Below are positions 1-13,133 of a stretch of DNA of 64,000 nucleotides, piece after piece. Below the pieces are notes generated by a model that had not been told where the DNA came from, did no database searches, and saw nothing but the letters and a program-made list of their open reading frames with translations. How positions within the stretch are numbered: position 1 is the first letter of the stretch; each line of letters begins with the position of its first letter. The stretch covers positions 130,030 through 194,029 of the forward strand of contig SIJG01000178.1 in assembly GCA_023374025.1 (NCBI GenBank), given 5' to 3'. Made by a program: the position numbers and the translations under genes. This DNA is from Heterodera schachtii. Taxonomy: Eukaryota; Nematoda; Chromadorea; Rhabditida; Heteroderidae.

Positions 1-672
1 TATTTGGCAATGATTAATTGTAAATGATGTGTGTTTTAATGTATGCAAGAATTTTCTTTATAGGTTTTTTCATCTTAAATTAATAGTCAGGCTCAAGACA
101 TTTTGGTTTATATTTTAATTATTTTTAGAAATATTTATTATTTTATGAAAAATATATGAACATTTTATATATTCATATTCGATACTTAAACTATGATAAT
201 AAGGCTATGAAATGAAAAAATATATGTTGTTTTTTCGTGATTTTAGTTATTATTTCATGTAACTAAAGATTAGTTTGCAAAAATCCATGGTTATTATCAT
301 TAATAAATTTTATTATATTACAATCAATGTTTAAAATTAATTGATTCGAATTTTTTTGGATAATTGTTATGACCATGTAAATTCATCGCAAAATATTTTT
401 TTATATAAATTTAATAAAAGCAACTTTGATTTATCTCCCTGCTGAATGTAATCAATCATTTAAATTATTATTTTTTAAACAAGTAAATTTATTAGTAATT
501 CTTAAAATTTTTTTATTGCTATTTAAATTAATTTATTATAAATTCACGTAAAATAATAGTATTTGAATGCATATAAATTAAATTAAAATGTTCATTATTT
601 CTAAACCATAATAATTATTTTTTTTAAACTGACTTTAAAAAAATTATCGAAAACTATTAATGAACCCAAATA
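1..672. other. A+T-rich non-coding stretch
   Basis: All frames are broken by stops and I see no repeat unit, RNA-like arm or splice-bounded exon. The stretch ends at the TA target duplication of the first MITE. Confidence 0.6.
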
Positions 673-674
673 TA

Positions 675-1564
675 CTTAGGGTGTAACATAAGTTCTGTCG
701 GCCTTAAATATTTTAAAATTCAAAAATTCATAACTCCATAATTTCTGCACTAATTTTAATAATTATTTTTTTATTTTGTTCTTCATAGTGTCTTCTTTCA
801 TTTCTTACCATCGTTTCCTTTTTTCTTTGCTTCATCAATTTTTTTTAGCCTTTTTTCCCAACCATGCCAAAATTGGAAATTGACTCAGTAATTTTTCACG
901 AATTTTTTATGGTCAAAAAGCAACCCTGATATAACAAAAAAGAAATTTTTCCGTAAAACTTAGACCAGTAGAATCCGAATAAAGCCTTAAATCTGACATA
1001 TCTTTTCAACCTGAGCTTGAACTGCTTCATCTCCACTCATCAAGTTGGAGCTGTACAGGCTCATTGAGAACCCATAGCTGAAATCTAAGGCCATATTTGG
1101 ACTCAGCGTGCTTGATTTACTCATTATTATGGAAATTCAGTGTTTTCAAGTGGCATTACAAAAAATTTGTTAGCGGTGGTTCTGAAAAATGCCGTTTTTG
1201 GAGGCCACTTTCAGACTCGGCCCTCCAATAATTCATTTATTAGGTAATAAAATTTTACTTTATCATTTTTTTAAAGTCCTAACTTTGCTCTATTTACTCA
1301 CGTTTTCTATGTATCTGTATCTATTTTCATTTTCCTGAAATAAGCCATCAAAAATACCTACTCCGAAAATGACCTTTTTTACTTTATCAACTATAACTCC
1401 TCAATGACTTTTCCGTTGGGATTGATTTCATGCCTGAATAATGGCAACTATGTTATCGATAATAATGGTAATTATTTTGAATCATGCTTATGTTTTGTTA
1501 AAATTAAAAAAAATAAATTTTCTCAAAAAAATAAAGGCCGACAGAACTTATGTTACACCCTAAG
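675..1564. mobile_element. Non-autonomous Tc1/mariner-like element (MITE), 890 bp
   Basis: The element begins CTTAGGGTGTAACATAAG and ends with its reverse complement. The inverted repeats are identical over 31 bp. TA dinucleotides at 673-674 and 1565-1566 flank it, the target-site signature of the Tc1/mariner superfamily. The interior is richer in G+C than its surroundings (1000-1230) but holds no transposase-length frame. Just inside the right end (about 1390-1440) is a stretch resembling the subterminal part of the two large palindromes at 14.6 and 33.9 kb. A block at about 860-925 (ACCATGCCAAAA..., then a TTCACGRATTTTTT-like word) recurs near 54950-55010. A 60-codon frame over the right end (1404-1586) lies partly in the terminal repeat and is not a gene. 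The boundaries are firm; the superfamily rests on the TA duplication alone. Confidence 0.85.
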
Positions 1565-1566
1565 TA

Positions 1567-3589
1567 ATAAAGCTAAAGCAATTTAATAATGAACTTAAAA
1601 ATGGAACCACACAAATGAAAATTTTTAAAACATAAAAAATTACAATATAATTATTCAATTTCACTAAGTAAACAGAAAATAAGTAAAACAAAGAGAAGAA
1701 ATTTAACCAAATCCCAATAATTTAATGAACAAGAATCTAAATTTAACTCAAAATAAGCAAAGCTAATATTAATTAATTTTAAGAAAATGAAAAATAATTT
1801 CCAACAAATAATTTATTAATAAGAAAAGGGCCAGTCAATCGTCGCCGCAAATCCTCGTTAATTAGCATGAAAAAATTAATTAATGAAAGTATCTTTAAGG
1901 ATATTCTTTTCAAATAAAGACATATGGCTTCTTTTTTGATAAAAATTCATTTCAACATCAAGAGTTGATTCAAAAATTAATTTTTAAATTAAAAATATTC
2001 TTATTATTATTTCAACAAGAAAATTAAATGTCTTACAAAATTGCTTCTTAAATCTAAAATAAAATATAATAAATTCGTTTTTTATTTTTATAAAATTATT
2101 AAATTAATTGGTAAAATATGTAAATATTTTACTTGAAACCAAAATAATATGTGAATAATATGATTTGAATAAATATTTTTTAGAAGTAACAAGTCTGATA
2201 ATGAACCTCAAAATGAAAAAATATTATCAAAAGATATTTTTGATAATTAAATAAATAAAAGAAAAATTTTATTTATAACTCAAAAAATAAGATTAAATCA
2301 ATTAGCACGTGAATAAAGTAAGATAATTAATGCGAAGATAACAATACAAATAAAATATTGGATGAATATTTAATTTTTTTTATTATTGAGGCTCAATTTA
2401 AATAAATTTGTGCATTAATATAATAAATAAAAGAAATATTCTTTTAATTCACACAATTTGCTTCATTCTTAAAATACAATCCTCAGAAAAAAGACAAAAA
2501 CATTAAAATCCGTACCTAATAATTATTATTTACAATGATGCTAATTAAAAATTCTGATTAAAAAATAAAAATGACAGAATTAAAAAAATATTATAAAAAA
2601 TTCTTCTTGAACATTATCTAATAAGAAATAGAATTAAATAATTTAGGAATCTCTCAATTAACTTATTTTTGAAAGAAACCTTTATAAAACAAAAATCAAT
2701 TATCACTTTGGTATACATTAGCAAAAGAAAAAAAACTGAATTAATAAAATTAAATTTTTATGAATTTAAAAAATGAATATAATTTCCTAAAAAAAATTAG
2801 AAATATTCAAAAAAACTAATACATTTAAAGAAATACATTCATATGAGAAATAATTTTATTTATGCCAATTGTATAAATATTTTACCAAAATTAGGTGAAT
2901 AAGAAGTTTTTTATCATTAATGAACAATTTTCGCAACTTTTTTTTGCTATATTAGGGCATTTTTTGCAACAAAAAATCCATATTCTATTCATATAATTTA
3001 AGATATTTAAGTATAAATTCCGTTTATTAACTATTATTTTATTGGCAAAAGGTCAAAACGCAATACAGTTAAAATTTATAAAAATTTAAAGTGTATTTGA
3101 AAAATCAATGTTTGTTGTTTAATTTTCCAATTTCCTAATTATATTTTGTTGTATCTTTTTTATATTTATTCTTTCTTTTTTTCTATTTCATTTGAAGTCC
3201 CATGTTCCATGGTTTGAATGATTTATTCTTTTCAATAATGTTTATTTGCATAAAAATTTTATTTTAAAAACTTTAATTGCTATTAATTTTTAAAAAATTT
3301 TTGGACACATAAATTAATTACTTGGAAAAGATCCCTTATTTAAATAAATCTGTCACCGGTAAATATCTTTTTTTTTCCATCTTACTTTAATTCAATTCTA
3401 TATATATAATTTAGGATTTAAAAAACAACTTGCAGATCATTTTTTAAATAGACGAATATTGAAAAAAATATTTTTATGTTCTAAAGGATTTATTTGTTAT
3501 TAAAAAAGTTATATCATTGCAATGAATTGCTTATAATTTTTAAATAACCAATTATTTTGTATTACATATATTCTAATTTAAAAAGGGTT
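1567..3589. other. A+T-rich non-coding stretch
   Basis: Homopolymeric A and T runs with stops in every frame. I see no element ends or RNA-like structure. Confidence 0.55.
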
Positions 3590-3764
3590 ACACGGGTCCG
3601 GGTATTTTCATTTGTTAAATTTATTTAAACAGTAAAGAAATTATGTTCTTTCATTTCATTATTCATTACGAGTAAATTTTAGGTATCACTTCTCTGCAAA
3701 GATTCGACTTTTGGGTATTTTGATAATTTTATTCTATACTTTCTTATTGTATTTTTATTGAGAA

Positions 3765-3855
3765 ATTTTCCAAAAATGCCGAAATAGTGAAAAAATAAGG
3801 ACAAAATGCCAAAATAGCGAATCCTAACTATTTTAGTGACGAAGCGCCAAAATGA
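3765..3855 (+). repeat. Dispersed repeat block (TGCCGAAATARTG family), copy 1
   Basis: The words CCAAAAATGCCGAAATAGTG and, further on, ACTATTTTAGTGACGAAGC recur in the same relative order on the minus strand at about 55275-55322. The first word recurs on the plus strand at about 18455-18480. No termini can be defined for this copy. It lies directly upstream of the G+C hairpin islet and may belong to the same decayed element. Confidence 0.5.
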
Positions 3856-3889
3856 TGATTTACTAATTTATATTATAAAATAAAATAAA

Positions 3890-4010
3890 ACGGGGGGGGG
3901 GTCCGGCGGTGCTGATAGGCGCCGCCGGAAAAATTTGAATTTTGAGTGAGATTTGTCCCGGACCTACCGGGCGGATTAGGACAAAACGTCGTCGGACGAA
4001 TTTTTGGACC
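3890..4010. repeat. G+C-rich islet with strong hairpin, copy A
   Basis: A run of ten G's is followed at 3902-3929 by a hairpin whose outer stem is TCCGGCGG/CCGCCGGA; inner pairs extend it to about ten base pairs around a TGATAG loop. ATTTGTCC follows at about 3950, and a similar GAATTTGTCC follows hairpin copy B at 13.1 kb, so the two islets look like copies of one element. A 74-codon minus frame over this region (3873-4097) is a by-product of base composition. Confidence 0.6.
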
Positions 4011-6846
4011 ATAACTTTTTTCTTTCTTTATCAAATTAAACATTCTTTTTATTATTAGAAAGCTTTTGAAAAAAACTATTAACCTGCAAATTTTCAAAAT
4101 TTTTTATTCATACACAAAAAAATCAGAGCAAAAAAAAGTTCAAAATACTAGGTTTTTGAGTTTGTTCTGGCCATAAATAATGTAATGTTTCTCGGTCTTT
4201 CAATAAAAATAAAAATATTTTTGATTTTATTCATGAGTGCTCGTTCGGACTTTAGCCTTAACGTTTTAAATCGCTTAAAAAATCTGAATTCATGGTTTAA
4301 TTTACTTTTTTAAATTTTTTAATTAAGAATCAGGAAGAAAATAAATAAAAAATAAATACTATAAAATTTACTCTTTTTTAAATTTTGCTTTTCTATTATT
4401 AATTTTTTTTTATTCATTTGTTTGATTAATAAAGAAAGTAAATTTTTATTAATATTTTACGCAAATAGATAATGATAAAAATAGAATATTTAATTAATAA
4501 AAAGAATTATTTTCTTTAAATTTTTTAATTAATTAATATATTATAATTAAAATATTTGCCTTTTTTAATAATTAGAAAATTTTGCTTTAAAAGTAAATAT
4601 TTAGTAATTTTTTTAGATGTATTTGTATATCAAATGCAAATATATTGAATTATTTTTTGTAAATTAATTAATTTCTGCGTATTTTTTAATGAAATGACCT
4701 TAATTTGATTAGTTCATTAATTTTCAAATTTAAATGACTTCATTAGCATTTTTCACACATTTCACGATGTTTAGGCTGTTTACATGGAAAAGTGAAGTAG
4801 GCATTTATTATTATTTTTAATTTGTTTATCTTGTTTGTTACCATAATTTTCTTTTATAATTTTATTTTTGTAAGTGAACAAAAATATTAAATGTTTTTAT
4901 TCTATTATAAAACCTCAGTTTGTTATTATATTAGTTATGAATTGTTATATTTCTTTTATTTTTTGTTTTATAAATCTTTTGCAATCAAATTTTTTTTTAC
5001 TCGAATTTAATTATTATCTATTTTATAATAATTCTTATTTATTTACTTGTTACAATTTATTTGTATTTTAAATATTCAAGATAAGCATTGAATATTTTAA
5101 TATTATAGATGATTTTTAAATTTATCATTTTCCGGACAGTGCCAAGCCTTACTGCCGGATCTCTCCTGTTGCCTTATTTATCATGTTGCGGTTAAACTTG
5201 CTTTATCTCGTCAATTTCTAGTTTATAAACTGATCTGAAAATTAATAAATTGATAATCGTTAAATAGGTTGTGTTTTCACTTATTTAAATTAAGGTGAAT
5301 TAATTTATTGAATTAATTTTTTGAATTAAAATGAGTAAATCCTTTTTATATTAGAAAATTAATGTTCCATCATATTCACATAATTTTTTATAATCAATAT
5401 TAAATTAATGTGATTTTTAATGATTACTTATTTTTGCTGAAATTGTTCAGCTTCTTTTATTGTTTGTTATGTGATAGTTATTATTATTAATTTTAAATCC
5501 ATCTTTTCCTCCTTTGGAATATTATTTAATTAAAATTAAGTTTTTAAAAGTTTTCTAAAAAATATTATATAAAAAATAAATACTGAACTTTCATTTTATT
5601 CTTCTTCTTTTTCTAATTTTATTTTAAATAAATTGCTAATTAAAATATAACTCTTTTTTATTCTTTTTTCATGTTCAATAAAGCTGGTTAATGTTCAGTT
5701 GGCGTTGTAGCCTTTTGTATTTCATAAATGTTTTTTTACGTGAGTACAGTTTTTAAAGCTTTTTTATTGAATTACTTTCATTCTTTTATTTATAAATTGT
5801 ATTTCTTTATCAAAAAATTATAAACATATAAATTTTTCTATGCTTAAAATACGGTTAAAAAAATAATTTTGACAAATTTTTTAAATTTAAGAGCGAATTT
5901 ATTTATTTGATCATATAAAAGTAAAAATTCTAAAAATTAAATAAAAATATTTTTCAACAACTGTGTAGTTTTATTAATTATATATTCAAGGCTCTTACTT
6001 ATACTAATCTTTTTTTTCAAAAATACACTTATTTATATAATTGTAAAATAACTTTGTTTGTTATTTTTTGCAAGCAAAAATTATTAATATAACCATTTAA
6101 AAAAATTATTTGTTGTTTCAGAGAATTTCTATTATAATTCTGCCGAAATATATTTGCATTATTTGTAATGTGAAAGCCATTAAACTCAATTCGTTTTATA
6201 TTATAATTAAGGCAAGTGTTTAGTTCTTTTATGAAAATTTTCATTTTATATAAATAAGTTTCTACTGATAAATTTATTGATAAAGTTACAAATAATTTTA
6301 AAATTTCCATTTTGTTGTTTATTTACAAATGTTGAGACTTTGGTAACAAAAGACCACACTACCAACTCCCATTTTCAAAGTATCTTCACCTTTTCCGTGT
6401 GCGTTTTGCGAAGGTACAGTATAATATATGGTATTTTGAATTTTATAATATTTATTTTTTTATACTTCTAGTATTTTTTATTTATTAAATAAATTATATT
6501 ATCAAAATATGCAATAAATGATGAAAAAGTTGAAAAATAAAGAATTTATTAAATTATTCGGCTTCTAAGTTATTATTAACTGTTAAATGTAATATCAAAT
6601 ATTATTTCATTTTCATGGTCACGTTGATTCTTTGTTAGGGTTCCAATTTATCACATTTTCGTCGCGAATGCCATTAAAGTTCGATAGATATTTCTACATG
6701 TTTTTATTTGATATTATTAATGATGATAAAAATTAAATATATTTTCATTAGGAATATCCATAAATAAATAATAAATGAAAAAACTTAATCTAAATAAAAA
6801 ATTCTAATAATTGGCACATTTTGCAATTTTTAGACGATAATTTTTT
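4011..6846. other. A+T-rich non-coding stretch
   Basis: Patches at 5130-5215 and 6330-6425 have slightly more G+C but hold no sustained frame, splice-bounded exon or repeat end that I can support. Short frames at 4874-5071, 6029-6310 and 6277-6471 are low-complexity F/I/N/L/Y strings and not genes. Confidence 0.5.
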
Positions 6847-6862
6847 CCGCCGGTGTCGGCTT
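6847..6862 (+). repeat. Partial copy of the GCCGGTGTCGG hairpin motif (copy F)
   Basis: CCGCCGGTGTCGGC matches the left half of the hairpin family seen at 3.9, 13.1, 30.7, 31.9 and 51.5 kb; the right half is missing. It lies in plain A+T-rich DNA. The match is short. Confidence 0.35.
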
Positions 6863-9124
6863 TTTTGTGATATAATTTTTTGGAAAATTTTATTTGTTAA
6901 ACAATTTTTTTTATTAATTAATCCTTAACCAAGATAATAATTTAAATAGAAAATAATTGTATTTTTAATATATAATTATGTAATTTTACAAATAATATTT
7001 ATATTTTTTTTATTTTTGTATGTGAAAAAAAAAATAAAATTAGATTAAATATAAATTTCATATCAAAATTTAACAATATATTAATTTATATAGATTTAAA
7101 AAGAGAGGAATAAAATGGAATTATTAAATAAAAATAATAATTTATTGATTTATTAAATAATTCAATTTAAATAATAAATCTTATAAAATTTTAAAAGATC
7201 AAAAAATAAAAAAATATATTCGAAAATAAATAAAAACAATATAAAAGCATTAAACAAGAGCAAATTTATTGAATTTGCATTAATTATCAGGATTAAAGAA
7301 TAAAAAAATGCATCAATTAATATAGAAACCCAAGTGTCTCAAAGGCCGAATCACAGAACATTGACAAGACATGAAAATAGATTAAGCAGACGATAAATGT
7401 ACAATAAAATGAAAACTAATAAATATACTGAACAAAACAGAACTATTTTTTAAATAATATTCTATTTCAAAGAAATACACTTTTATTAAATTAAATATAA
7501 ATTCATAATCTAATTTTATATTTTCATTTATTTTTTAAATTTATATAAATTAAATTAATTATTAAATTCCAATAATAGTTATTATTTATTCTATTTTCAT
7601 GTTGACATACTTCGTTATTTTTTTTCCCTGTCGCGATTGCTGTTTTATAATATTCATTTGAATTTTTTAATCATTTGTGAATATGAAATTATGTAAAGGT
7701 ATTTGATTTTCATGATATTACAATAAACTATTTAGTTGATTTGTTTTTTGAATAAATTTATTTAAACTTTAAAATTCGGTTCTTGTTAAATTATTATTTT
7801 TTATTTTGTGTTTAAATTTTTAATAATTATTTGATGCTGCGTTTTATTAATTTACAATTTATGCCATAGGATGGAATTGATGTGTTATTAGAATGGAATT
7901 GATGTGTTATTAGAAATTTTAATATACAATTAAAAAAAATTGCTTTAAAATAATTAAATTTAAATGTTTTATTGACACTGAGCATATTTTCGGGTTGACA
8001 TTGCACCGTTAAAATTATGCTTATATATTTCTCACTGAGTTTCATTTTGTTTTGTATTTCTTTTAAAATCTGTCAGTTTATATCTTTTTGAAGCCTATCA
8101 AAGATTAAAAATGCATTTTAAATATGAGTTGTTTTATTATATTTTATTCTAATTTAAGATAATTTTCTTTTTGTTTTTCTGAATAATTATAAAAAAGTAA
8201 ATTTCAAAGTTATCGTTAATTATTTAATGTTTTATTTATTAATGGAAAAAAATTTCAATTAGTATTATATTGTTTTTTCAACAATTCTTTGATCATGATT
8301 ATTGCGAAACTATATTTTTAAATGAAATAATTTTTCTTAAATTGTTAAATAATAATTTTGGTATATATAAAAAAGACAATCATTTTATTTTGCTATTTTT
8401 TATGTTTTTTGTATTCTTTGATCATTTTAAAATTGCCTTGCTATTTAAAACATAATTTTTCTTGCTTTTTTTAAATCAATTTTTGAGAATTTTAGTTGTG
8501 TTATGAATGAGCCTTTTGAAATTTTTTTATTTATCTTTAGTTAATTGTCATTCTCGATAAAATTAATAATAAGAAATATCTTATTTTTAAAGCTTCAATT
8601 TGATCTTTTCTTAGAAAAAATTTTGCTTTTATTTTGCTTTTCAAAATGAAAGAATTACGCTTATTCAAAGCAATTTATAATAATAAAATTCATGCCATTT
8701 TTTGGGTCGTCAATTTTAAATCTTGTATTTAATATTTTTGTTACTGTATGTGTAGAAATTATTTTCATTACTTCTATCTTTTTTTAAACAATTATGAAGG
8801 AAATAAATATTTAATTTTTCGCATTGAATTTTATTTTTTAATTATGAATTATTTTTACATCTATAAATTGAATAAAAGTTTTTTTTTATTAATACAATCA
8901 GACAAAAAATATTAAAAAAGATTAATTAATTAAATTCTTTTATTTAATTCATTTTTATTATATTAAATCTCATTAAAAGAATAAATATATTTTTAAAAAA
9001 TATTTAGATTTTTTTTTCACTAATTGCAAAATGATTGATTTTCCTACGAATAATGGAAAATTCTTAGAATTCACCCCAAACGAAAACTAATAAAAAATTT
9101 TATGGGTAAATTTTTAAATATAGG
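6863..9124. other. A+T-rich non-coding stretch
   Basis: Apart from the small tandem duplication at 7869-7913, no structure is visible. Frames at 7827-8045 and 8270-8455 are low-complexity. Confidence 0.5.
7869..7913 (+). repeat. Tandem duplication of a 21-22 bp unit
   Basis: The unit GGAATTGATGTGTTATTAGA occurs twice in direct succession with one short linker. It looks like a local slippage duplication and has no coding context. Confidence 0.8.
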
Positions 9125-9335
9125 CAATTTTCATAGCAAAGTGCACTCAAATTTCAATTTTTTTTTCAAATATTTTTCTCTTGGGAAAATTCCCGGTTGG
9201 TCCCGGCTTTTCTCGCGCTCCCGGTCCCGGTCAAAAAACTTGGTTCCGGTCCCGATCCCGACTTTTCTGGTCCCGGAAAGTCCCGGTCCCGGATTTTGTC
9301 AAATTTCCCGGTCCCGACCAACTCAAATTTTGATC
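9125..9335. repeat. GGTCCCGG-rich dispersed repeat, copy 1 (probable hAT-like subterminal region)
   Basis: After an A/T lead-in, 9190-9325 carries many direct copies of TCCCGG and GGTCCCGG separated by short words such as CTTTTCT. The same order of words recurs at 57200-57395, including the lead-in (GCACTSAAATTT), the CCCGGTTGGTCCCGG start and the AAATTTCCCGGTCCCG end. On the minus strand the right edge reads TTGAGTTGGTCGGGACCGGG. Arrays of short G+C words next to the tips are typical of hAT ends, and the complete hAT at 43658-44942 has the same design. An 88-codon frame here (9102-9368) only reflects the repeat. Confidence 0.65.
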
Positions 9336-9891
9336 ATTAATTGGGGGTTTTTTTTGCCAATTTTATAATTTTTCCTTTAAAAAATCTCTAAATTGTACAT
9401 AAACTTCCGAGTTTGAGGTATTTTCTGTTTTTCTTAAATTAAAAAAAATTATTTAATTTATTTATTTTCTAATATAAACGCAAAATAATATAGTAGTAAA
9501 ATTACTCCTATAAATTGTAAATTAGATGAATAAATAAAATTTTTTATAATATAATTTAATTCTTTTATGATAAATCAACAAATTAAAATTTCATAATTAT
9601 TTTTTAATAGAAAATAAAAAAGTATAATTATAATAAATATAGAAAATATTATTTATATAAAGCTATTTGAAATGGATTTCTACAATAAAAATTGATTAAT
9701 GTAATTAATAAATAATAAAGAAATCAACCAAATGTTTAAAACTAATGGTGAATTTTTATAATATTTTAAATATTGAAAAGAAAATTTTATCTGCCAAAGA
9801 AATCCCAAATCTTTCACATTTAATTAAATTATGTTTTTTATAAGCTTCCAAAAAATAACTAACATAAAAATCTATTATAAGTCATATCTTT

Positions 9892-9921
9892 TCTAAAATG
9901 CTCAGAATCGCCCAAGTTCAC
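9892..9921 (+). repeat. Dispersed repeat word (CTCAGAWTCGCCCAAGTT), copy 1
   Basis: TCTAAAATGCTCAGAATCGC and the following CCAAGTT match 55581-55606 with two substitutions. No termini are evident. This is probably a relic of an older element. Confidence 0.45.
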
Positions 9922-10036
9922 ATTGACATAATTTACTAATTTTTTAATAACATATAAACTTTTATTTTTAATGTCATGAGGGGCAAAAAAATAAAACAAA
10001 TCTTTTAAGAATTCCATTTGGCATATAAGCATAACT

Positions 10037-10425
10037 GGTACTTATTTAGTTTACGGGACAGATTTAACATACATTTTCAAATGCCTATAAATGTATATTT
10101 TTTATATGATTTTTTAAAAAACAATAATACCCTCATTAGCAAGATGCCCATGAGGATATCATTCATACAATTTTAGAATTTTATGCTTCCTGTAACAAAG
10201 TTATCCTCATCGGCAGATGCCAATGCGGATATCATCAATACAATGTTTCTAATTTTATTTTTGTTCGAGTTCGCGTCAGGGGTTCGAAATTGGCAAAAAT
10301 GGGTGTTGTATTCGTGATCAGCGATCTCAAAAACCCCTTAAAACTTATTTTCATTAATTTCTAAAACACATTTATAGGCATTTGAAAATGTATGTTAAAT
10401 CTGTCCCGTAAACTAAATAAGTACC
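10037..10425. mobile_element. 389-bp MITE with 8-bp target duplication
   Basis: The ends are inverted repeats of about 55 bp starting GGTACTTATTTAGTTTACGG. They are flanked by perfect direct copies of GCATAACT at 10029-10036 and 10426-10433. Inside, two direct copies of a 28-bp word (GATGCCMATGMGGATATCAT...) occur near 10142 and 10215. The right interior carries TTCGAGTTCG and GTGATCAGC, then AAAACCCC; the same words in the same order occur in the MITE at 29046-29414, so the two elements are related or share a fragment. No coding capacity. An 8-bp duplication fits hAT, P or Merlin-type transposases; the GGTACTT tip does not settle which. Confidence 0.85.
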
Positions 10426-10433
10426 GCATAACT

Positions 10434-13078
10434 AAATTCAAATTCTTTAGCGCGAGCTAGAACCCGAAGAGAAGAACCCCTACAAGTTATATGTAGAAAA
10501 TAATGAAAATAAAAAAGTAATCTTTAATCCAAAAACCCATTTAATTTAAAGCAAAATTATTTATCTTCAAATAAAAATGTATTAAATATTTTTATTATAT
10601 TTTTTGGAAATGATTGTGATTAATTTATTTTAAATAATTTTCCTATTTGTCACACATATTTTAATATTAATGTTGAAATAAAATAAAATCCAAAAATTTC
10701 AAACTCTAAATTGGAAAAATGACGTAAAATTTAATAACTAAAATTAAAATTAATTACGAAAAGTATATTAAAAGATAGAAAAAATAATTTAAACATATAC
10801 GATTCAATGTTTATATTTTCAGACTTTAATGCAACCAATAAAAAAATAATAAAATATCTTTTTTAGGAAAAATATATTAATTAAAATAAACTATTAATTA
10901 CCATAATAATCAATACATAATTAAATGTAAATTAAAAAAAAATTATATAAATTTAAAAATAATTTAACAGTCATATTCATATTCATAAAAACGAAAATTT
11001 ATTAAATAAAATGTGCTTTAAAATATTATTTTACTTAAAGGAAAGAAAAAATTAAATAAATTTATTTTATTTGTGTTGATTAAATTAAAATTATAAAAAA
11101 AATAAAATTAAAAATAAACATTTCACCAGAAGTGCCAACAAATTAAAGCATTTTTAGGATCTAAATTATTTTTGATTAAATATATTTCAAACTTTAAAAA
11201 AGAATTATTTTGTTTATTTTTAAGATTTGTTTCAATTAATTATAAAATCAAAAAAGTTAAATATGTATTTCCTTTTTAATTTGATTATACTCTACTTAAA
11301 TTATTAATTTTTGCACTTTTTTAAAATTTTCATTTTAATGATTTGTTGTCAATTAAAAGAAAAAATTTTTTAGAATTATTCATCCCATTAATTAATTATC
11401 TTATTTAGTTTAAAATCTATAATTGAGAATTTATTCCGATTGTTTTTTTAAAATTCATTTTTAATAATTTTTTAAAATTTTCTTTAATGTTGCTTTTTAA
11501 ATTAAAAAAAAATGGGTACGAGTTGCATTTTCTAAGTATTTAAATATATGTATTTAATAAAAATCTGTTGAGAACAATTTCATCACTTTTAACGTTTTTT
11601 TGATTAATTTTTTATGTATAAATTATTGTTTTTTAATTATTTTTTTTATTGTTGCTGAAAATTATTTTATAAAGTTTGGCAAAAATTCATTTTAATTTAA
11701 ATAAATAAAATTTATCGAATGTTTTTATTTTTTATATAATATTATATGAAAAAAATAAGTTTTTACTTCCGCAAATGGTTGTTCATGTATGAATAATTAA
11801 ATGTTATGTAATGAATATTAAATATAACATTTATTCCAAAAATTCTAAGTCTATTCAAATGGCACATATCGACATTTTAATAAATTTTTGTTCATATTCT
11901 TAAACTTCATTAAAAGAGGTTCTATATAAAAAGAAATTTAATAAATATTCATACTAAAATTTAGAATTTTTGCTGAATTTATTATTTTATTAAGCCTGAA
12001 GAGGCTTTTTCCTGACTTACTATTTTAATTCTTTATTTTAACGTTTTAAAATTAACTTTCTATCATTTTATATAAAAATTGAATAATAGAAATTATTATT
12101 TTATTTTATGAGTGGTCCATCTTTTTAAGCAGAAGGTTTTTTTAGCCGCTAGTCTATTTGTTGATTGCTCTTTATGCTTTTAATAATTACATTTTTAAAA
12201 TTCTCTTCTTAAAAATATTTATATAATAAATGATTAACAATATATGGTTCTATTGCACATTTTATTTATATTTATGATGTTTTGAACCCGAATTATTGTA
12301 CTAATTATTTTTTTGGGTAATTTACCCGATGTTTCGGGAAAAATACGCAGAGAAAAATTTCAAACCAATTCATTTATTGTATTTATTTTTTTGATCCAAA
12401 AAACCTAAAGAATTGAGAATTGCCAAAATTTTCGAATTTAAACAAATATTTTTACCAAAAAGTTCAATATAGATTTGTTCTTTGTTTTATTGGAGTTAAA
12501 TAAATAATTTGATTAATTATTTATGTCAATTTTAGGTCAAATTTAGGAAATTGCAATGATTTATTGTTGACAGAATGCCAAAAATTTAAAAAATTTTCAT
12601 AAACATTTTTTACATGCATATGCAAAATTTTTTATTGTTTTTTTAAGACCAAAAAATTAAATGTGTAATTATTGAATTCTAAAATGACCAAGTGATCTTT
12701 AAAATAAAAATTGAATATTTATAAAAATTATGAATTTTACGGTTTTTACATTGAAATTTTTTTTAAATAATTCATTTTCGTGAAAAGAGTAATAATAAAT
12801 ATTATTTATTTTATAATTCAATATATTTATATGATGGAATATACATAAGATAATATGTTTTTTTGTATTGAATTTCTGTAATAAATTTCATTTAAATTCA
12901 AAAGCATATCCAAAACAATTTCGTTTTTAATGGCTGGAAAAAACTCAAAAGATTTTTTAAATAAATCCAGGGGGTTGGAGACGAAAAATTTATTAATACC
13001 TCAATTCAATTAAATCAAAAAAAAATTATTTTTAAAAACGCTTTTTTGCGTCGCATCTTTGCCAAGATCTTTTGGAGA
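10434..13078. other. A+T-rich non-coding stretch
   Basis: Stops in all frames. A short palindrome, GGGTAATTTACCC (about 12316-12328), is the only distinct local structure seen. Confidence 0.5.
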
Positions 13079-13133
13079 ACCCGGGCAGCGGGACGGTGGT
13101 GCCGAAAGGCGCCGTCAGAATTTGTCCAAAAAA
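13079..13133. repeat. G+C-rich islet with hairpin, copy B
   Basis: At 13092-13116 a stem reading GGTGGTGCC pairs with GGCGCCGTC around a GAAA loop, using several G-T pairs. It is followed by AGAATTTGTCC, as in copy A. The loop position and inner stem match copies A, C and E while the outer bases differ. Confidence 0.6.

Noticed and set aside
9102..9368. 88-codon plus frame with repeated R-S-R words
   Set aside because: It translates the GGTCCCGG repeat and is interrupted in the homologous copy at 57200-57395.
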